From: Selenomonas sp.
GTDB lineage: Bacteria; Bacillota; Negativicutes; Selenomonadales; Selenomonadaceae
Direction: 5' to 3'
Assembly: GCF_022771645.1 (NCBI RefSeq)
Contig: NZ_JALFCU010000073.1
Coordinates: 1-27,762 of the forward strand
Length of the DNA: 27,762 nt
Below the pieces are notes generated by a model that saw only the letters and a list, made by a program, of their open reading frames with translations, made no database searches and was not told where the DNA came from. This document shows, in pieces, positions 1-7,627 of the stretch; the first letter of the stretch is position 1, and the number at the start of each line of letters is the position of its first letter. Made by a program: the position numbers and the translations under genes.

Positions 1-116
1 CTCAAAACAAAAACCTCCCGGCCAGTGTGAGTTGAGATAGTTGCAGAAGTTGTACAAGTTTTGAAACTTTGCAAACTTGCTTCGTCTGATTATCTCACGA
101 AATCTGGCCGGGAGGT
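1..116 (-). terminator. Long imperfect hairpin with U-tract (terminator-like)
   Basis: Arms at 13-25 and 104-116 form a perfect 13-bp inverted repeat (CCTCCCGGCCAG core). Read on the minus strand, the second arm runs into a T-rich tract (TTTTTGTTTTG, positions 12 to 2), as in an intrinsic terminator. The 78-base interior is also foldable: 33-39 pairs with 91-97, 46-49 with 80-83, and 55-61 with 73-79. The whole is therefore close to one long imperfect hairpin. It lies just after the stop of the truncated glycosyltransferase fragment. It could be a terminator, a structured small RNA, or the end of an inserted element. Confidence 0.6.
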
Positions 117-129
117 AGTCGGTGGATTG

Positions 130-777
130 TTAGGCGCTTACGGTGCGTAGGCCGTGCTCGGCGGAGAGGCGCCGAAAGAGCGCGTTCCAGCGGTCGAGCG
201 GCCAGTCTTTCAAGAAGAACGCAGTCTTCGGCGAGCAGGCGAGGTAGCGCGTGCCCGGCGTGAGGCCGTGCACTGCGAGCTTCGCAGCGAGGTCCTGCCG
301 CTCCGCGTCTGTTGCCTCCGCCGCGTAGATGGTTGCGAGCTCTTCGTGCGGGATGTCGATGCCGAGCCCGTCCCGCACGATCTCGCCGAAGACGTATGGC
401 TCATACGTGTGATCCATTGCTTCGCGCCACGGGAGGCTTTTCGTCAGCCATTTGCCGCGCTTGTGCGCGATGCCAACGCGGCCGGGGACGCGTGCGACGG
501 CTGCCGCGAGCACGGGACGGTATGTGAGGTCGAGGAAGAGCGCGATGTCGTGCCCGCGCATTTTCTTGATGAGCTTCCAAATGCTCTGTCGTTTCCGATC
601 ATAGGGGAAGAGCTCGTCGATGAACGGCAGTCCCTGCACGAGGTCGACGGCGTTCGGCAGGACGAGCAACGTGAGATGACTGTCCGGCATGCGCGTCTTG
701 AGCGCACGGAGGACGGGCGTCGCGAGCAAGACGTCGCCGATGCCGCCCTGCTTGACGACGATGATGCGCTTTCCCAT
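130..777 (-). pseudogene. Glycosyltransferase family 9 (heptosyltransferase-like), C-terminally truncated
   Basis: The 215 residues match the N-terminal half of ADP-heptose:LPS heptosyltransferase-like family 9 enzymes. The start MGKRIIVVKQGGIGDVLLATP carries the usual acceptor-domain glycine loop, and the PKTAFFLKDWPLDRW segment marks entry to the second domain. Family members are usually about 340-360 residues. This one stops at GLRTVSA, just where the first strand of the nucleotide-sugar-binding Rossmann domain should continue to a GG motif. No remnant of that domain is visible between the stop and position 1. The ATG at 777 has a GGGAG ribosome binding site. The intact family transfers heptose or related sugars to lipid A-core, so this copy is probably inactive. 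The breakpoint is at or just below position 138, next to the long hairpin. Confidence 0.8.
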
Positions 778-889
778 GGGTCCGCTCCCTTTCCTGTGGA
801 TAAGTTGCTTTTATCTTATCAGGTATGCCCCCCGTAAAGACAAAAATCCATTTTATTTCTCACCCGTCGCGCAAAATCTTTCTCGTGCC

Positions 890-918
890 TTGCGTCTTTT
901 TCGAAGTCAGAATATAAT
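890..918 (+). promoter_or_regulatory. Promoter of the cyd operon
   Basis: TTGCGT at 890-895, a 17-base spacer and TATAAT at 913-918, about 50 bases before the cydA start. This is a good sigma-A-type match. I saw no clear Rex or FNR palindrome in the 778-970 spacer, which also carries the unresolved promoter of the divergent glycosyltransferase fragment. Confidence 0.75.
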
Positions 919-970
919 GAGGGTAACGCAATCCATTCCTTTTATCTTTCCATGAAAAGAGGTTATCGCT

Positions 971-2401
971 ATGGACGTACTGGAACTCTCGCGATGGCAG
1001 TTCGCCATCACGACGATCTATCATTTCCTGTTCGTGCCGCTGACGCTCGGGCTGTCGATCTTCCTCGCGCTCCTCGAGACGTGCTCCGTGCTGACGAAGC
1101 GGCCGGCGTGGCGGGAGCAGGCGCGGAAGCTCACGAAGTTCTTCGGCACCGTGTTCCTCATCAATTTCGGCATGGGCGTCGTCACGGGCATCGTGCAGGA
1201 GTTTCACTTCGGCATGAACTGGTCGGAGTATGCGCGCTTCATGGGCGACATCTTCGGCGCGCCGCTCGCGCTCGAGGCGCTGACGGCGTTCTTCCTCGAG
1301 TCGACGTTCCTCGGCATCTGGGTGTTCGGCTGGGACCGCCTGTCGCCGAAAGTCCATTGCGCGACGATCTGGATCACGGCGATCGGCAGCAACCTGTCGG
1401 CGTTCTGGATCCTCGTTGCGAACGGCTTCATGCAGCATCCGGTCGGCTATGCCATCGAGGACGGGCGCGCCGTCATGACGGATTTCTTCGCGCTCATCAC
1501 GAATCCGTACGCGCACGGCCAGTACGCACACGCGCTGATGGCCGGCATCACGACGTCGGGCATGCTGCTGCTCGCCATCACGGCGTATAAAATCCTCGCG
1601 GGCGGCGAGTACCGTCCCGCGTTCCAGAAAGTCTTGCGCGGCATCGGTGTCTATCTCATCGTCGGCCTGCTCGGCGTCATGGGCACGGGCCATATGCAGG
1701 CGCAGCAGGTCGCGCACATGAATCCGATGAAGCTCGCATCGATGGAAGCGCTCTGGGAGACGGCCGATCCGGCGCCGCTCGCCGTCGTCGCCGACATCAA
1801 CGTCAGCGACCAACGCAATGATTTCGAAATCGGCGTGCCGTATGTATTGTCCGTCCTCGTCTACAACGTGCCGACGGGCGAAGTACAAGGCATCAAGGAC
1901 CTCCAAGCGGCAGCTGTCGAGAAATACGGCCCGGGCAAGTACATGCCCGATGACATCATCGGCCTGTTCCTGAGCTTCCGCGGCATGATCACGATGGGCG
2001 GCCTCATGATGCTGTTCGCGCTCGGCGCGCTCGTGCTCGGCTGGCACGGCAAGACGGCGGCGGATTGGGACAAAAAGCTTCGCTGCCCGTGCGTGAAATG
2101 GTTCTTGCGCTTCGCGGTACTGGCACTCCCCGCGCCGTTCATCGCGAACACGCTCGGCTGGTATCTGACGGAGGCCGGCCGCCAGCCGTGGATCGTCGTA
2201 GGCTTGCAAAAGACGGCGGTCGCCTATTCGCCGAACCTCACGACGGGCGACGTGTTCTTCACGCTCGCCGGCTTCACCGTCATTTACCTCGTACTCGCGC
2301 TTGCGGCGGTCTATGCGGCTGTCCGCTACATCCGCCGCCATCCGATGACGCCGCCCGTCGTGGCGGAGCCTGACGAAACGGCCGAAGGGAGGAAGTTCTG
2401 A
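971..2401 (+). CDS. cydA: Cytochrome bd ubiquinol/menaquinol oxidase subunit I
   Basis: Quinol-oxidising, haem-bearing subunit of the membrane terminal oxidase that reduces oxygen to water, typically at low oxygen. It has 476 residues and multiple transmembrane helices. Visible key residues are His18 and His187 (haem-ligand positions), Met339 in the FRGM segment, Glu102 and Glu110, Lys254 and Glu259 of the quinol loop, and GRQPW at 403-407. At 476 residues it is shorter than E. coli CydA (522), so the Q-loop is of the short, Firmicute type. The ATG at 971 follows AAGAGG (957-962). The stop overlaps the cydB start by one base (TGATG), implying translational coupling. In an otherwise anaerobic lineage it likely serves oxygen scavenging. 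Confidence 0.97.
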   Translation: MDVLELSRWQFAITTIYHFLFVPLTLGLSIFLALLETCSVLTKRPAWREQARKLTKFFGTVFLINFGMGVVTGIVQEFHFGMNWSEYARFMGDIFGAPLALEALTAFFLESTFLGIWVFGWDRLSPKVHCATIWITAIGSNLSAFWILVANGFMQHPVGYAIEDGRAVMTDFFALITNPYAHGQYAHALMAGITTSGMLLLAITAYKILAGGEYRPAFQKVLRGIGVYLIVGLLGVMGTGHMQAQQVAHMNPMKLASMEALWETADPAPLAVVADINVSDQRNDFEIGVPYVLSVLVYNVPTGEVQGIKDLQAAAVEKYGPGKYMPDDIIGLFLSFRGMITMGGLMMLFALGALVLGWHGKTAADWDKKLRCPCVKWFLRFAVLALPAPFIANTLGWYLTEAGRQPWIVVGLQKTAVAYSPNLTTGDVFFTLAGFTVIYLVLALAAVYAAVRYIRRHPMTPPVVAEPDETAEGRKF

Positions 2402-3399
2402 TGGATCTCAACACGCTTTGGTTCGTCCTCATCACCGTGCTCTTCACGGGCTTCTTCCTGCTGGAGGGCTTTGACTACGGCGTCGGCATGCTGCTGCCGT
2501 TCCTCTCACGCGAGGAAGACCGCCGCATGGCCATCCGCGCCATCGCGCCTGTCTGGGACGGCAACGAGGTCTGGATGATCACGGCGGGCGGCGCGCTGTT
2601 TGCGGCGTTCCCGCACGCCTATGCGACGATGTTCTCCGCGTTCTACATCGCGCTCTTCCTCATGCTGTTCGCGCTCATCCTGCGCGGCGCGGGGCTCGAG
2701 ATGCGCGGCAAGGACGACAGCCGCCTCTGGCGGCGCGGTTTCGACTGGGCCATCGGCATCGGCAGCGCACTCCCCGCGCTCCTCTGGGGTGTCGCGGTCA
2801 CGAACCTCCTCGCCGGCATCCCGATCGACAGCGACATGATTTATCGCGGCACGTTCTGGACGCTCCTCACGCCGTACACGCTGTTCGGCGGCCTTGCGTT
2901 CCTGCTCGTCTTCCTTTATCACGGCATGGCGTTCCTGCGCATGCGCGTCGATGATGAGCGCATGACGGATGACATCACGTTCGCGCAGCGCTTCGTTGGC
3001 ACGCTCGCGGCATTCGCGTTCATCATCTGCGCCGTGCTGACGCTGAAGGATACGGATATGCTCGCGAGCATCCCCGCCGTCGTCGCGCTCGTGCTCGCCG
3101 CCGCGACGTTCCTGCTCGGCTGCGCATACTCCGGCACGGGCGCTGTCTGCAAATCGTTCGCCATGACGAGCGCGGCCGTCGCACTGACGACGATCGCGTT
3201 CTTCCTCGCGCTCTTCCCGCGCATCATGGTCTCGACGATGGGCACTGGGAGTGACATCACGATCTACAACGCGGCCTCGACGCCGTACACGCTGCAGATC
3301 ATGACGATCGCGGCCGGCATCCTCGTGCCAATCGTGCTCTGCTATCAGGCGTGGTCGTACTACATCTTCCGCAAGCGCGTGACGCGAGAAGACATCTAA
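2401..3399 (+). CDS. cydB: Cytochrome bd oxidase subunit II
   Basis: Second integral subunit of cytochrome bd, 332 residues, all helical membrane segments. The N-terminal region LLEGFDYGVGML and the WDGNEVWM segment are typical of CydB, and length matches the family. It starts on the TGATG overlap with cydA and ends two bases before the cydDC start, so the three genes form one transcript from the promoter at 890-918. No odd features were seen. Confidence 0.97.
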   Translation: MDLNTLWFVLITVLFTGFFLLEGFDYGVGMLLPFLSREEDRRMAIRAIAPVWDGNEVWMITAGGALFAAFPHAYATMFSAFYIALFLMLFALILRGAGLEMRGKDDSRLWRRGFDWAIGIGSALPALLWGVAVTNLLAGIPIDSDMIYRGTFWTLLTPYTLFGGLAFLLVFLYHGMAFLRMRVDDERMTDDITFAQRFVGTLAAFAFIICAVLTLKDTDMLASIPAVVALVLAAATFLLGCAYSGTGAVCKSFAMTSAAVALTTIAFFLALFPRIMVSTMGTGSDITIYNAASTPYTLQIMTIAAGILVPIVLCYQAWSYYIFRKRVTREDI

Positions 3400-3401
3400 A
3401 A

Positions 3402-6400
3402 ATGATGAACATCCCATCGTTCCTGCGGCAGGCGCTCGCAGAACATCGCCAGGAGATCACCCGCCTCGCACTCGCGAAAGCCACCACCAGCCTTCTCACC
3501 GTCTGCGGCGCGTTCTGCACGGCGCACATCCTCGCGGCTGTCATCGACGGCACGTTCGCAATAGAAAAAGCAGTCCCCCTCTTCCTGGGACTGCTTTTTG
3601 TCGTGCTCGGAAAAGCGCTGCTCGTGCTGCCTGCGCGGCGCGTGCAAGACCGGCTCATGCTCGATGCGGAAGAACGCGTGCGCGCGCGCATCCACGCGAC
3701 GCTCCTCGCACGCTCGCCGCTCGCGCTCGTGCCGGAGACAGGCGGCCAGCTCGTCGGCCTCGCGTGCGAGAGTGTTGGACGTCTCGACGGAGCGTTTACG
3801 ACCGTCCTGCCCGCCATGATCGACCTCGTCGTACTCGTGCCGCTCTATCTCGTCGTCTTCGCGTGCACCGACGCGTGGACGGCGCTGCTCGCGCTCGTCA
3901 CGCTGCCGATCGCGCCGTTCCTCCTGTATCTCATCGGCCTCGTCACGAAAGAACGCTCCGCACAGGAATACTGCGCCATGATGCGCATGGGCAAAACGTT
4001 CGCCGAACTCCTGCGCGCCATCCCGATGATGAAACTCTTCTGCCGCGAGCGTGCGGAACGCGAACGCGTCGCCGTGGCGAGCGAGCGCTTTCGCGTGGCG
4101 GCCCTCGCCGTGCTACGCACGGCGTTCGTCTCCGCGTTCGCGCTCGAGCTCATCACGACGCTCTCCATCGCGCTCATCGCCGTCAGCCTCGGCTTGCGGC
4201 TCGTCGCGGGGTCGATCGACTTGGAGCCCGCGTTCTTCGTCCTGCTGCTCGCGCCCGCCTTCTACGCGCCGCTCGCAAACGGCGGCACATCGTTCCATGC
4301 CGGCATGGAGGCGATAGACGCGTGGCGGGCGGTGAAGGCGTTCCTCGTGGACGACAACGAGGACGAAACGATCAGCGCGTCCATGGACACGACAAGAAAC
4401 ACGCAGGAAAACAAAACGCGTTCCGATGCTGCACCTCCGGATGACGCGAATGTTAGCGATACGCTCTCGTTCGCCGGCGTGACGTGCGCATATCCTGGCC
4501 GCACGACGCCGGCCGTGCACGATGTGACGTTCGACGTGCCGCGCGGCAAGGTCACGCTGCTGCGCGGCACGAGCGGCGCGGGGAAATCGACGCTATTCGC
4601 GCTTGCGCTCGGATTCCTGATGCCAAAAGCAGGTACGATCCGCCGCCCACAGACGATGGCGTATGTGCCACAAGAGCCGCATCTCTTTGCCATGACGCTA
4701 CGGGAAAACCTGCTGCTCGGAAGAATTGCCGATGACGGTGTGCTCCTTCATGCGATGAAACAGGCGGGGCTCGCCTCATTGTTCGAGCGCTTGCCCGAAG
4801 GACTCGACACGATGCTCGGCGAAGGCAGCCGCGCGCTCAGCAACGGCGAGCGGCGGCGGCTCGGCCTCGCACGAGCACTCGTCGCGCCAGTGGACGTCGT
4901 GCTGCTCGATGAAGTGACGGCGGGGCTCGATGAGGAGAATGAAGGGTGTGTGCTCCAAACGATTCGTCATCTGTGCAGTGCAGAGAACGCGCCAGCAATT
5001 TTGATGGCTTCGCATCGAACCGCGTCGATGAAAATTGCAGATGATGTTATATTATTGGATGGTGGAACGGTTATTCATTCCGGTGACGCCAAACGGCCTA
5101 CAAATCCATCTGTTGTACAATCGACTCCCACCTGGCGCTGCACTACGCTCCGCGCCGATAAAAGCTCCCCTGGAGCTTTTATCCTCTCTAAGAAGGAGGC
5201 TGGCTATAAAGCGACTTGCGTTCACCTGCTCCAGATCTTACCAGTTAAGCTAACGTTCCTCGCCCTGCTCTCCGCCCTCTTCGCCGACACTGCCGCCGTC
5301 CTGTTGCTCGGCGCGTCGGCTTGGCTCATCGCTTCGGCTGCGTTCCATCCGCATCTCTATGCGCTCGCCGTCGCGATCACGGCGGTACGCGCGGCTGGCA
5401 TCGGGCGCGCGGTGTTCCGGTATCTCGACCGCTATCTTTCGCACCGCGCCGTGTTCACGCTGTTGACGCGGCTGAGGCTCGCCGTTTACGATCTCGCGTG
5501 CACACGTCTGCCGGAGCGGCGGCCTGGTGCTTCGTCGGGCGTTTTCTTGCAAGAGGCCACAGCGGGCGTCGACGAGTTGCGTGATTTTTATTTACGCGCA
5601 TTGTTCCCGCTCGTGCGCATCGTCGTCATCGCGCTGGCGGCAACCTGGTTCGTCGCGCACATCGATGCAGCGCTCACGCCCGTGCCGTTCGTCTGCCTGT
5701 GCTTGCTCGTCCTCGTCGCGCGCTTTTCACGGGTGGATAACGAAACATCATCGACGGAGGCCAGCTATCGGACGGCGTTGCTCGACGTCTTTGCGGGGCG
5801 CACGGAAATCGCAGCGTTCCATGCGAAACGTGCCTTCGCCGCGCGGCTCGATGCGTGTGCGTGGGCGATCAACAACGCACGCCAATCGTTGCTGCGACGT
5901 GAGGCGATCGCGGATGCGGTGGCCGTGGCTGTGCCTTCACTTGCTTGGGTAGCGGTGTTTTTTGCGATGACGTGCGCTTTGCCGGATGCATGGGCGCAAA
6001 CAGATGGCGTCTGGTTGTGCGTGGATGTGATGGTGTTGGAGACGGTGTTCGGATTCTTCCCAGCTTCGGTTGAAGCCATACGGAAAGCGCAGGTGAATTT
6101 CGTATTTGCCCCCGCGAAAGATACGCCAGGCAAATTGATTTGTCCTGCAACGGGCAACGGTTTGCATGCCCTTTGTTCTGCCGATTCCATCACATTCTCT
6201 TACACGCCCTCCCTCCCCGTCTTTCGCAACCTTTCATTCTCTCTCCGTCCTTCGGAAAAGCTCGTGCTGCTCGGGGAGAGCGGCGCGGGGAAAACAACGC
6301 TGTTCCATCTGCTCACGAGGCTGTGGGATGTGGATGCGGGGACGCTTTCGCTGAACGGGCAGCCTTATGAGACGCTTACTGTCGAGGAGGTCCGTGCTAC

Positions 6401-6791
6401 GTTTGCGGCGGCGACGCAGGCGGGGTATGTGTTCTCCGGCTCGATCCGTGAGAATTTCCAGCGGCTCTTGCCGGAAGTCTCGGACGAACTTCGCCGCCGT
6501 GCGCTTTCTCTCGCATGCTGTGACGATTTCATCGCCGCGCTCCCGCAAGGCGTCGACACACCGCTCGGCGAGAACGGCGTGCGGTTGTCGGGCGGGCAGC
6601 GGCAGCGCTTGCTCGTCGCGTTCGCCATCTGCGCCCTGCTCGCCGCGCCACAAAAAATCCTGCTGCTCGACGAGCCGACGACGGGCGTCGACCGCGAGAC
6701 AGCAGGACAGATGCTGCAAAACCTCATGGATGCGTTCCCCGCGCAGGCGATGATCCTCATCCTGCACGACCGCGAGCTCGCCGATCTTTGA
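3402..6791 (+). CDS. cydDC: Fused CydD-CydC heterodimeric ABC transporter (thiol exporter, cytochrome bd assembly)
   Basis: CydDC exports glutathione/cysteine or related thiols and is needed for bd oxidase assembly. This single 1129-residue frame carries both subunits. The CydD half (about 1-590) has six membrane segments, Walker A GTSGAGKST near residue 388, a degenerate signature LSNGE, and Walker B VVLLDEVTAGLD. The CydC half (from about residue 605) has Walker A GESGAGKTT near 956, canonical LSGGQ, and ILLLDEPTTGVD. CydD and CydC are commonly separate proteins of about 570 residues each. The joint (about 5100-5235) reads as low-complexity linker and looks like a former intergenic region. 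The C-terminus stops at HDRELADL, just after the switch histidine, roughly 30 residues earlier than usual. The ATG at 3402 was chosen over an earlier GTG inside cydB; 3405 is also possible. Confidence 0.92.
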   Translation: MMNIPSFLRQALAEHRQEITRLALAKATTSLLTVCGAFCTAHILAAVIDGTFAIEKAVPLFLGLLFVVLGKALLVLPARRVQDRLMLDAEERVRARIHATLLARSPLALVPETGGQLVGLACESVGRLDGAFTTVLPAMIDLVVLVPLYLVVFACTDAWTALLALVTLPIAPFLLYLIGLVTKERSAQEYCAMMRMGKTFAELLRAIPMMKLFCRERAERERVAVASERFRVAALAVLRTAFVSAFALELITTLSIALIAVSLGLRLVAGSIDLEPAFFVLLLAPAFYAPLANGGTSFHAGMEAIDAWRAVKAFLVDDNEDETISASMDTTRNTQENKTRSDAAPPDDANVSDTLSFAGVTCAYPGRTTPAVHDVTFDVPRGKVTLLRGTSGAGKSTLFALALGFLMPKAGTIRRPQTMAYVPQEPHLFAMTLRENLLLGRIADDGVLLHAMKQAGLASLFERLPEGLDTMLGEGSRALSNGERRRLGLARALVAPVDVVLLDEVTAGLDEENEGCVLQTIRHLCSAENAPAILMASHRTASMKIADDVILLDGGTVIHSGDAKRPTNPSVVQSTPTWRCTTLRADKSSPGAFILSKKEAGYKATCVHLLQILPVKLTFLALLSALFADTAAVLLLGASAWLIASAAFHPHLYALAVAITAVRAAGIGRAVFRYLDRYLSHRAVFTLLTRLRLAVYDLACTRLPERRPGASSGVFLQEATAGVDELRDFYLRALFPLVRIVVIALAATWFVAHIDAALTPVPFVCLCLLVLVARFSRVDNETSSTEASYRTALLDVFAGRTEIAAFHAKRAFAARLDACAWAINNARQSLLRREAIADAVAVAVPSLAWVAVFFAMTCALPDAWAQTDGVWLCVDVMVLETVFGFFPASVEAIRKAQVNFVFAPAKDTPGKLICPATGNGLHALCSADSITFSYTPSLPVFRNLSFSLRPSEKLVLLGESGAGKTTLFHLLTRLWDVDAGTLSLNGQPYETLTVEEVRATFAAATQAGYVFSGSIRENFQRLLPEVSDELRRRALSLACCDDFIAALPQGVDTPLGENGVRLSGGQRQRLLVAFAICALLAAPQKILLLDEPTTGVDRETAGQMLQNLMDAFPAQAMILILHDRELADL
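3565..3599 (+). other. Terminator-like palindrome inside the cydD half
   Basis: Perfect 13-bp inverted repeat AAAAAGCAGTCCC (3565-3577) and GGGACTGCTTTTT (3587-3599) with a 9-base loop. It has the form of a bidirectional intrinsic terminator but lies inside the coding frame, about 165 bases after the start, encoding EKAVPLFLGLLFV of a membrane helix. Its GCAGTC/GACTGC core matches the terminator after tRNA-Ala at 12916-12943. Confidence 0.7.
5157..5208 (+). other. Fossil intergenic seam in cydDC: palindrome, Shine-Dalgarno, ATA
   Basis: GATAAAAGCTCC (5157-5168) and GGAGCTTTTATC (5172-5183) form a perfect 12-bp stem with a 3-base loop, shaped like an intrinsic terminator. AAGGAGG (5193-5199) follows, then six bases, then ATA (5206-5208), a start-codon position at ideal spacing. 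From ATA the first codons read IKRLAFT, a plausible CydC N-terminus. The real CydC frame (LLQILPVKLT) then resumes shifted by one base. All of this is translated in the current fused frame. Confidence 0.65.
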
Positions 6792-6866
6792 AGAACATTG
6801 CCGAACTGCTTGCTCAGCATCGATTCTCGGTTCAACACGTGCGAATTGCTGGCGTTGACTTCTTCC

Positions 6867-7199
6867 TTATCCCACCAAAGCCGTTTCTTTCATCAAAGCA
6901 TTCTCCACCAGCTTATTGATGGAAATATGTTCCTTCTTGGCGGCCAACGCCACGCGGCCATGCAACTCTGGAGAAATGCGGACAGTAAACGTCCCAGAAT
7001 ACGGTTTTTCGGGCTCTACGCCGTCTTCTTTGCACCAAGCCAGATAATCATCCACCGAATCCCGGAACGCTTGCTCGATCTCCTTTGCGGATTCACCTTC
7101 AAACGTGATGACGTCCCGCGTGTTGATGACCTCGCCATGAAAAATCTTCGCCTCGTCATCATATTCCACCATGCCGATGTACCCCTTATATTTCATCAT
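6867..7199 (-). CDS. hicB: HicB-family antitoxin
   Basis: Antitoxin of a type II toxin-antitoxin pair, 110 residues. It should neutralise HicA by direct binding and repress the operon. The N-terminal part (MMKYKGYIGMVEYDDEAKIF, then FRDSVDDYLAW) is the degenerate RNase H-like HicB domain. The C-terminal part (FTVRISPELHGRVALAAKKE, then SINKLVENAL) is a ribbon-helix-helix DNA-binding domain. The ATG at 7199 is preceded by a strong AAGGAGG; longer upstream extensions lack such a site. It overlaps the hicA end by 14 bases. The gene converges on cydDC with 75 bases between stops, where I see no good terminator. Confidence 0.9.
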   Translation of the reverse strand: MMKYKGYIGMVEYDDEAKIFHGEVINTRDVITFEGESAKEIEQAFRDSVDDYLAWCKEDGVEPEKPYSGTFTVRISPELHGRVALAAKKEHISINKLVENALMKETALVG

Positions 7200-7464
7200 G
7201 TTTCGCAACCTCCTTCGTGATGCCTGCTGCTTGCAAGAATCTGCGCATGGATTTGACTGCTCCCTTATCGGTCGTATTTTCAGGATGCGGGCGATGAAAA
7301 ACAGCACGCACGTCATTCAACTTGATGCGCACGCGCGAGCCATTGCCCTCACTGATTTCCGCGCCAAACGCAATCAACATGGCCTCGATGTCCGACCATA
7401 CGATTCCAGGCAGAACGGGATCATGCCATAACCTGTTCCATGTCTTCAAATGTTTCTTATTCAT
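7186..7464 (-). CDS. hicA: HicA-family toxin (putative mRNA interferase)
   Basis: Small 92-residue protein, first gene of the hicA-hicB pair. The C-terminal block (GSRVRIKLNDVRAVFHRPHP, then GAVKSMRRFLQAAGI) matches the HicA subgroup that accompanies this HicB type. HicA toxins cleave mRNA using a histidine in the double-stranded RNA-binding-like fold. Here the usual GSH is GSR, and the FHRPHP histidines lie later, so the catalytic residue is uncertain. There is no Shine-Dalgarno before the ATG at 7464, and the best promoter would place the transcript start on the ATG. The activity is inferred from family only. Confidence 0.85.
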   Translation of the reverse strand: MNKKHLKTWNRLWHDPVLPGIVWSDIEAMLIAFGAEISEGNGSRVRIKLNDVRAVFHRPHPENTTDKGAVKSMRRFLQAAGITKEVAKHDEI

Positions 7465-7470
7465 GTTTTT

Positions 7471-7499
7471 ATGATACCATCTTTTGATACTATAAACAA
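7471..7499 (-). promoter_or_regulatory. Candidate hicAB promoter
   Basis: On the minus strand TTGTTT (7499-7494), a 17-base spacer and TATCAT (7476-7471). The -10 ends seven bases before the hicA ATG, predicting a leaderless transcript. A competing pair, TTTTCA with TATAGT (7494-7489), 18 bases apart, would give a leader of roughly 18 bases. GTATC is repeated directly in the spacer region, and AAACA-N5-TGTTT lies just upstream. Either could be a HicB operator. Confidence 0.45.
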
Positions 7500-7570
7500 G
7501 AAATGTTTTCTATGAAAACAAACGTCTCACCAGCCGCACGCACCACCGTACCAGCCACCAAACTGCCCAC

Positions 7571-7610
7571 AAAAGATTTGCCGCAAAGTTTTTGAGCTTT
7601 GCGGCAAATC
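7571..7610 (-). terminator. Intrinsic terminator of the ctsR-clpC operon
   Basis: Perfect 14-bp stem GATTTGCCGCAAAG (7575-7588) with CTTTGCGGCAAATC (7597-7610) and an 8-base loop. On the minus strand it is followed by TTTT, 17 bases after the clpC stop. The rest of the spacer up to hicA holds nothing else I can name. Confidence 0.85.
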
Positions 7611-7627
7611 CTTTCGGGGCGAGGTGA

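Noticed and set aside
1..135. Integron attC site: minus strand has GCCTAAC at the stop codon of the fragment, followed by a large hairpin.
   Set aside because: The matching GTTRRRY box is not found by the end of visible sequence, the regions flanking the stem do not pair, and a T-tract fits a terminator better.
860..2341. Long minus-strand open frame opposite cydA.
   Set aside because: Shadow of cydA; charged low-complexity product and no ribosome binding site.
6792..6866. Terminator between cydDC and hicB.
   Set aside because: Only weak pairing and no T-run in either direction.
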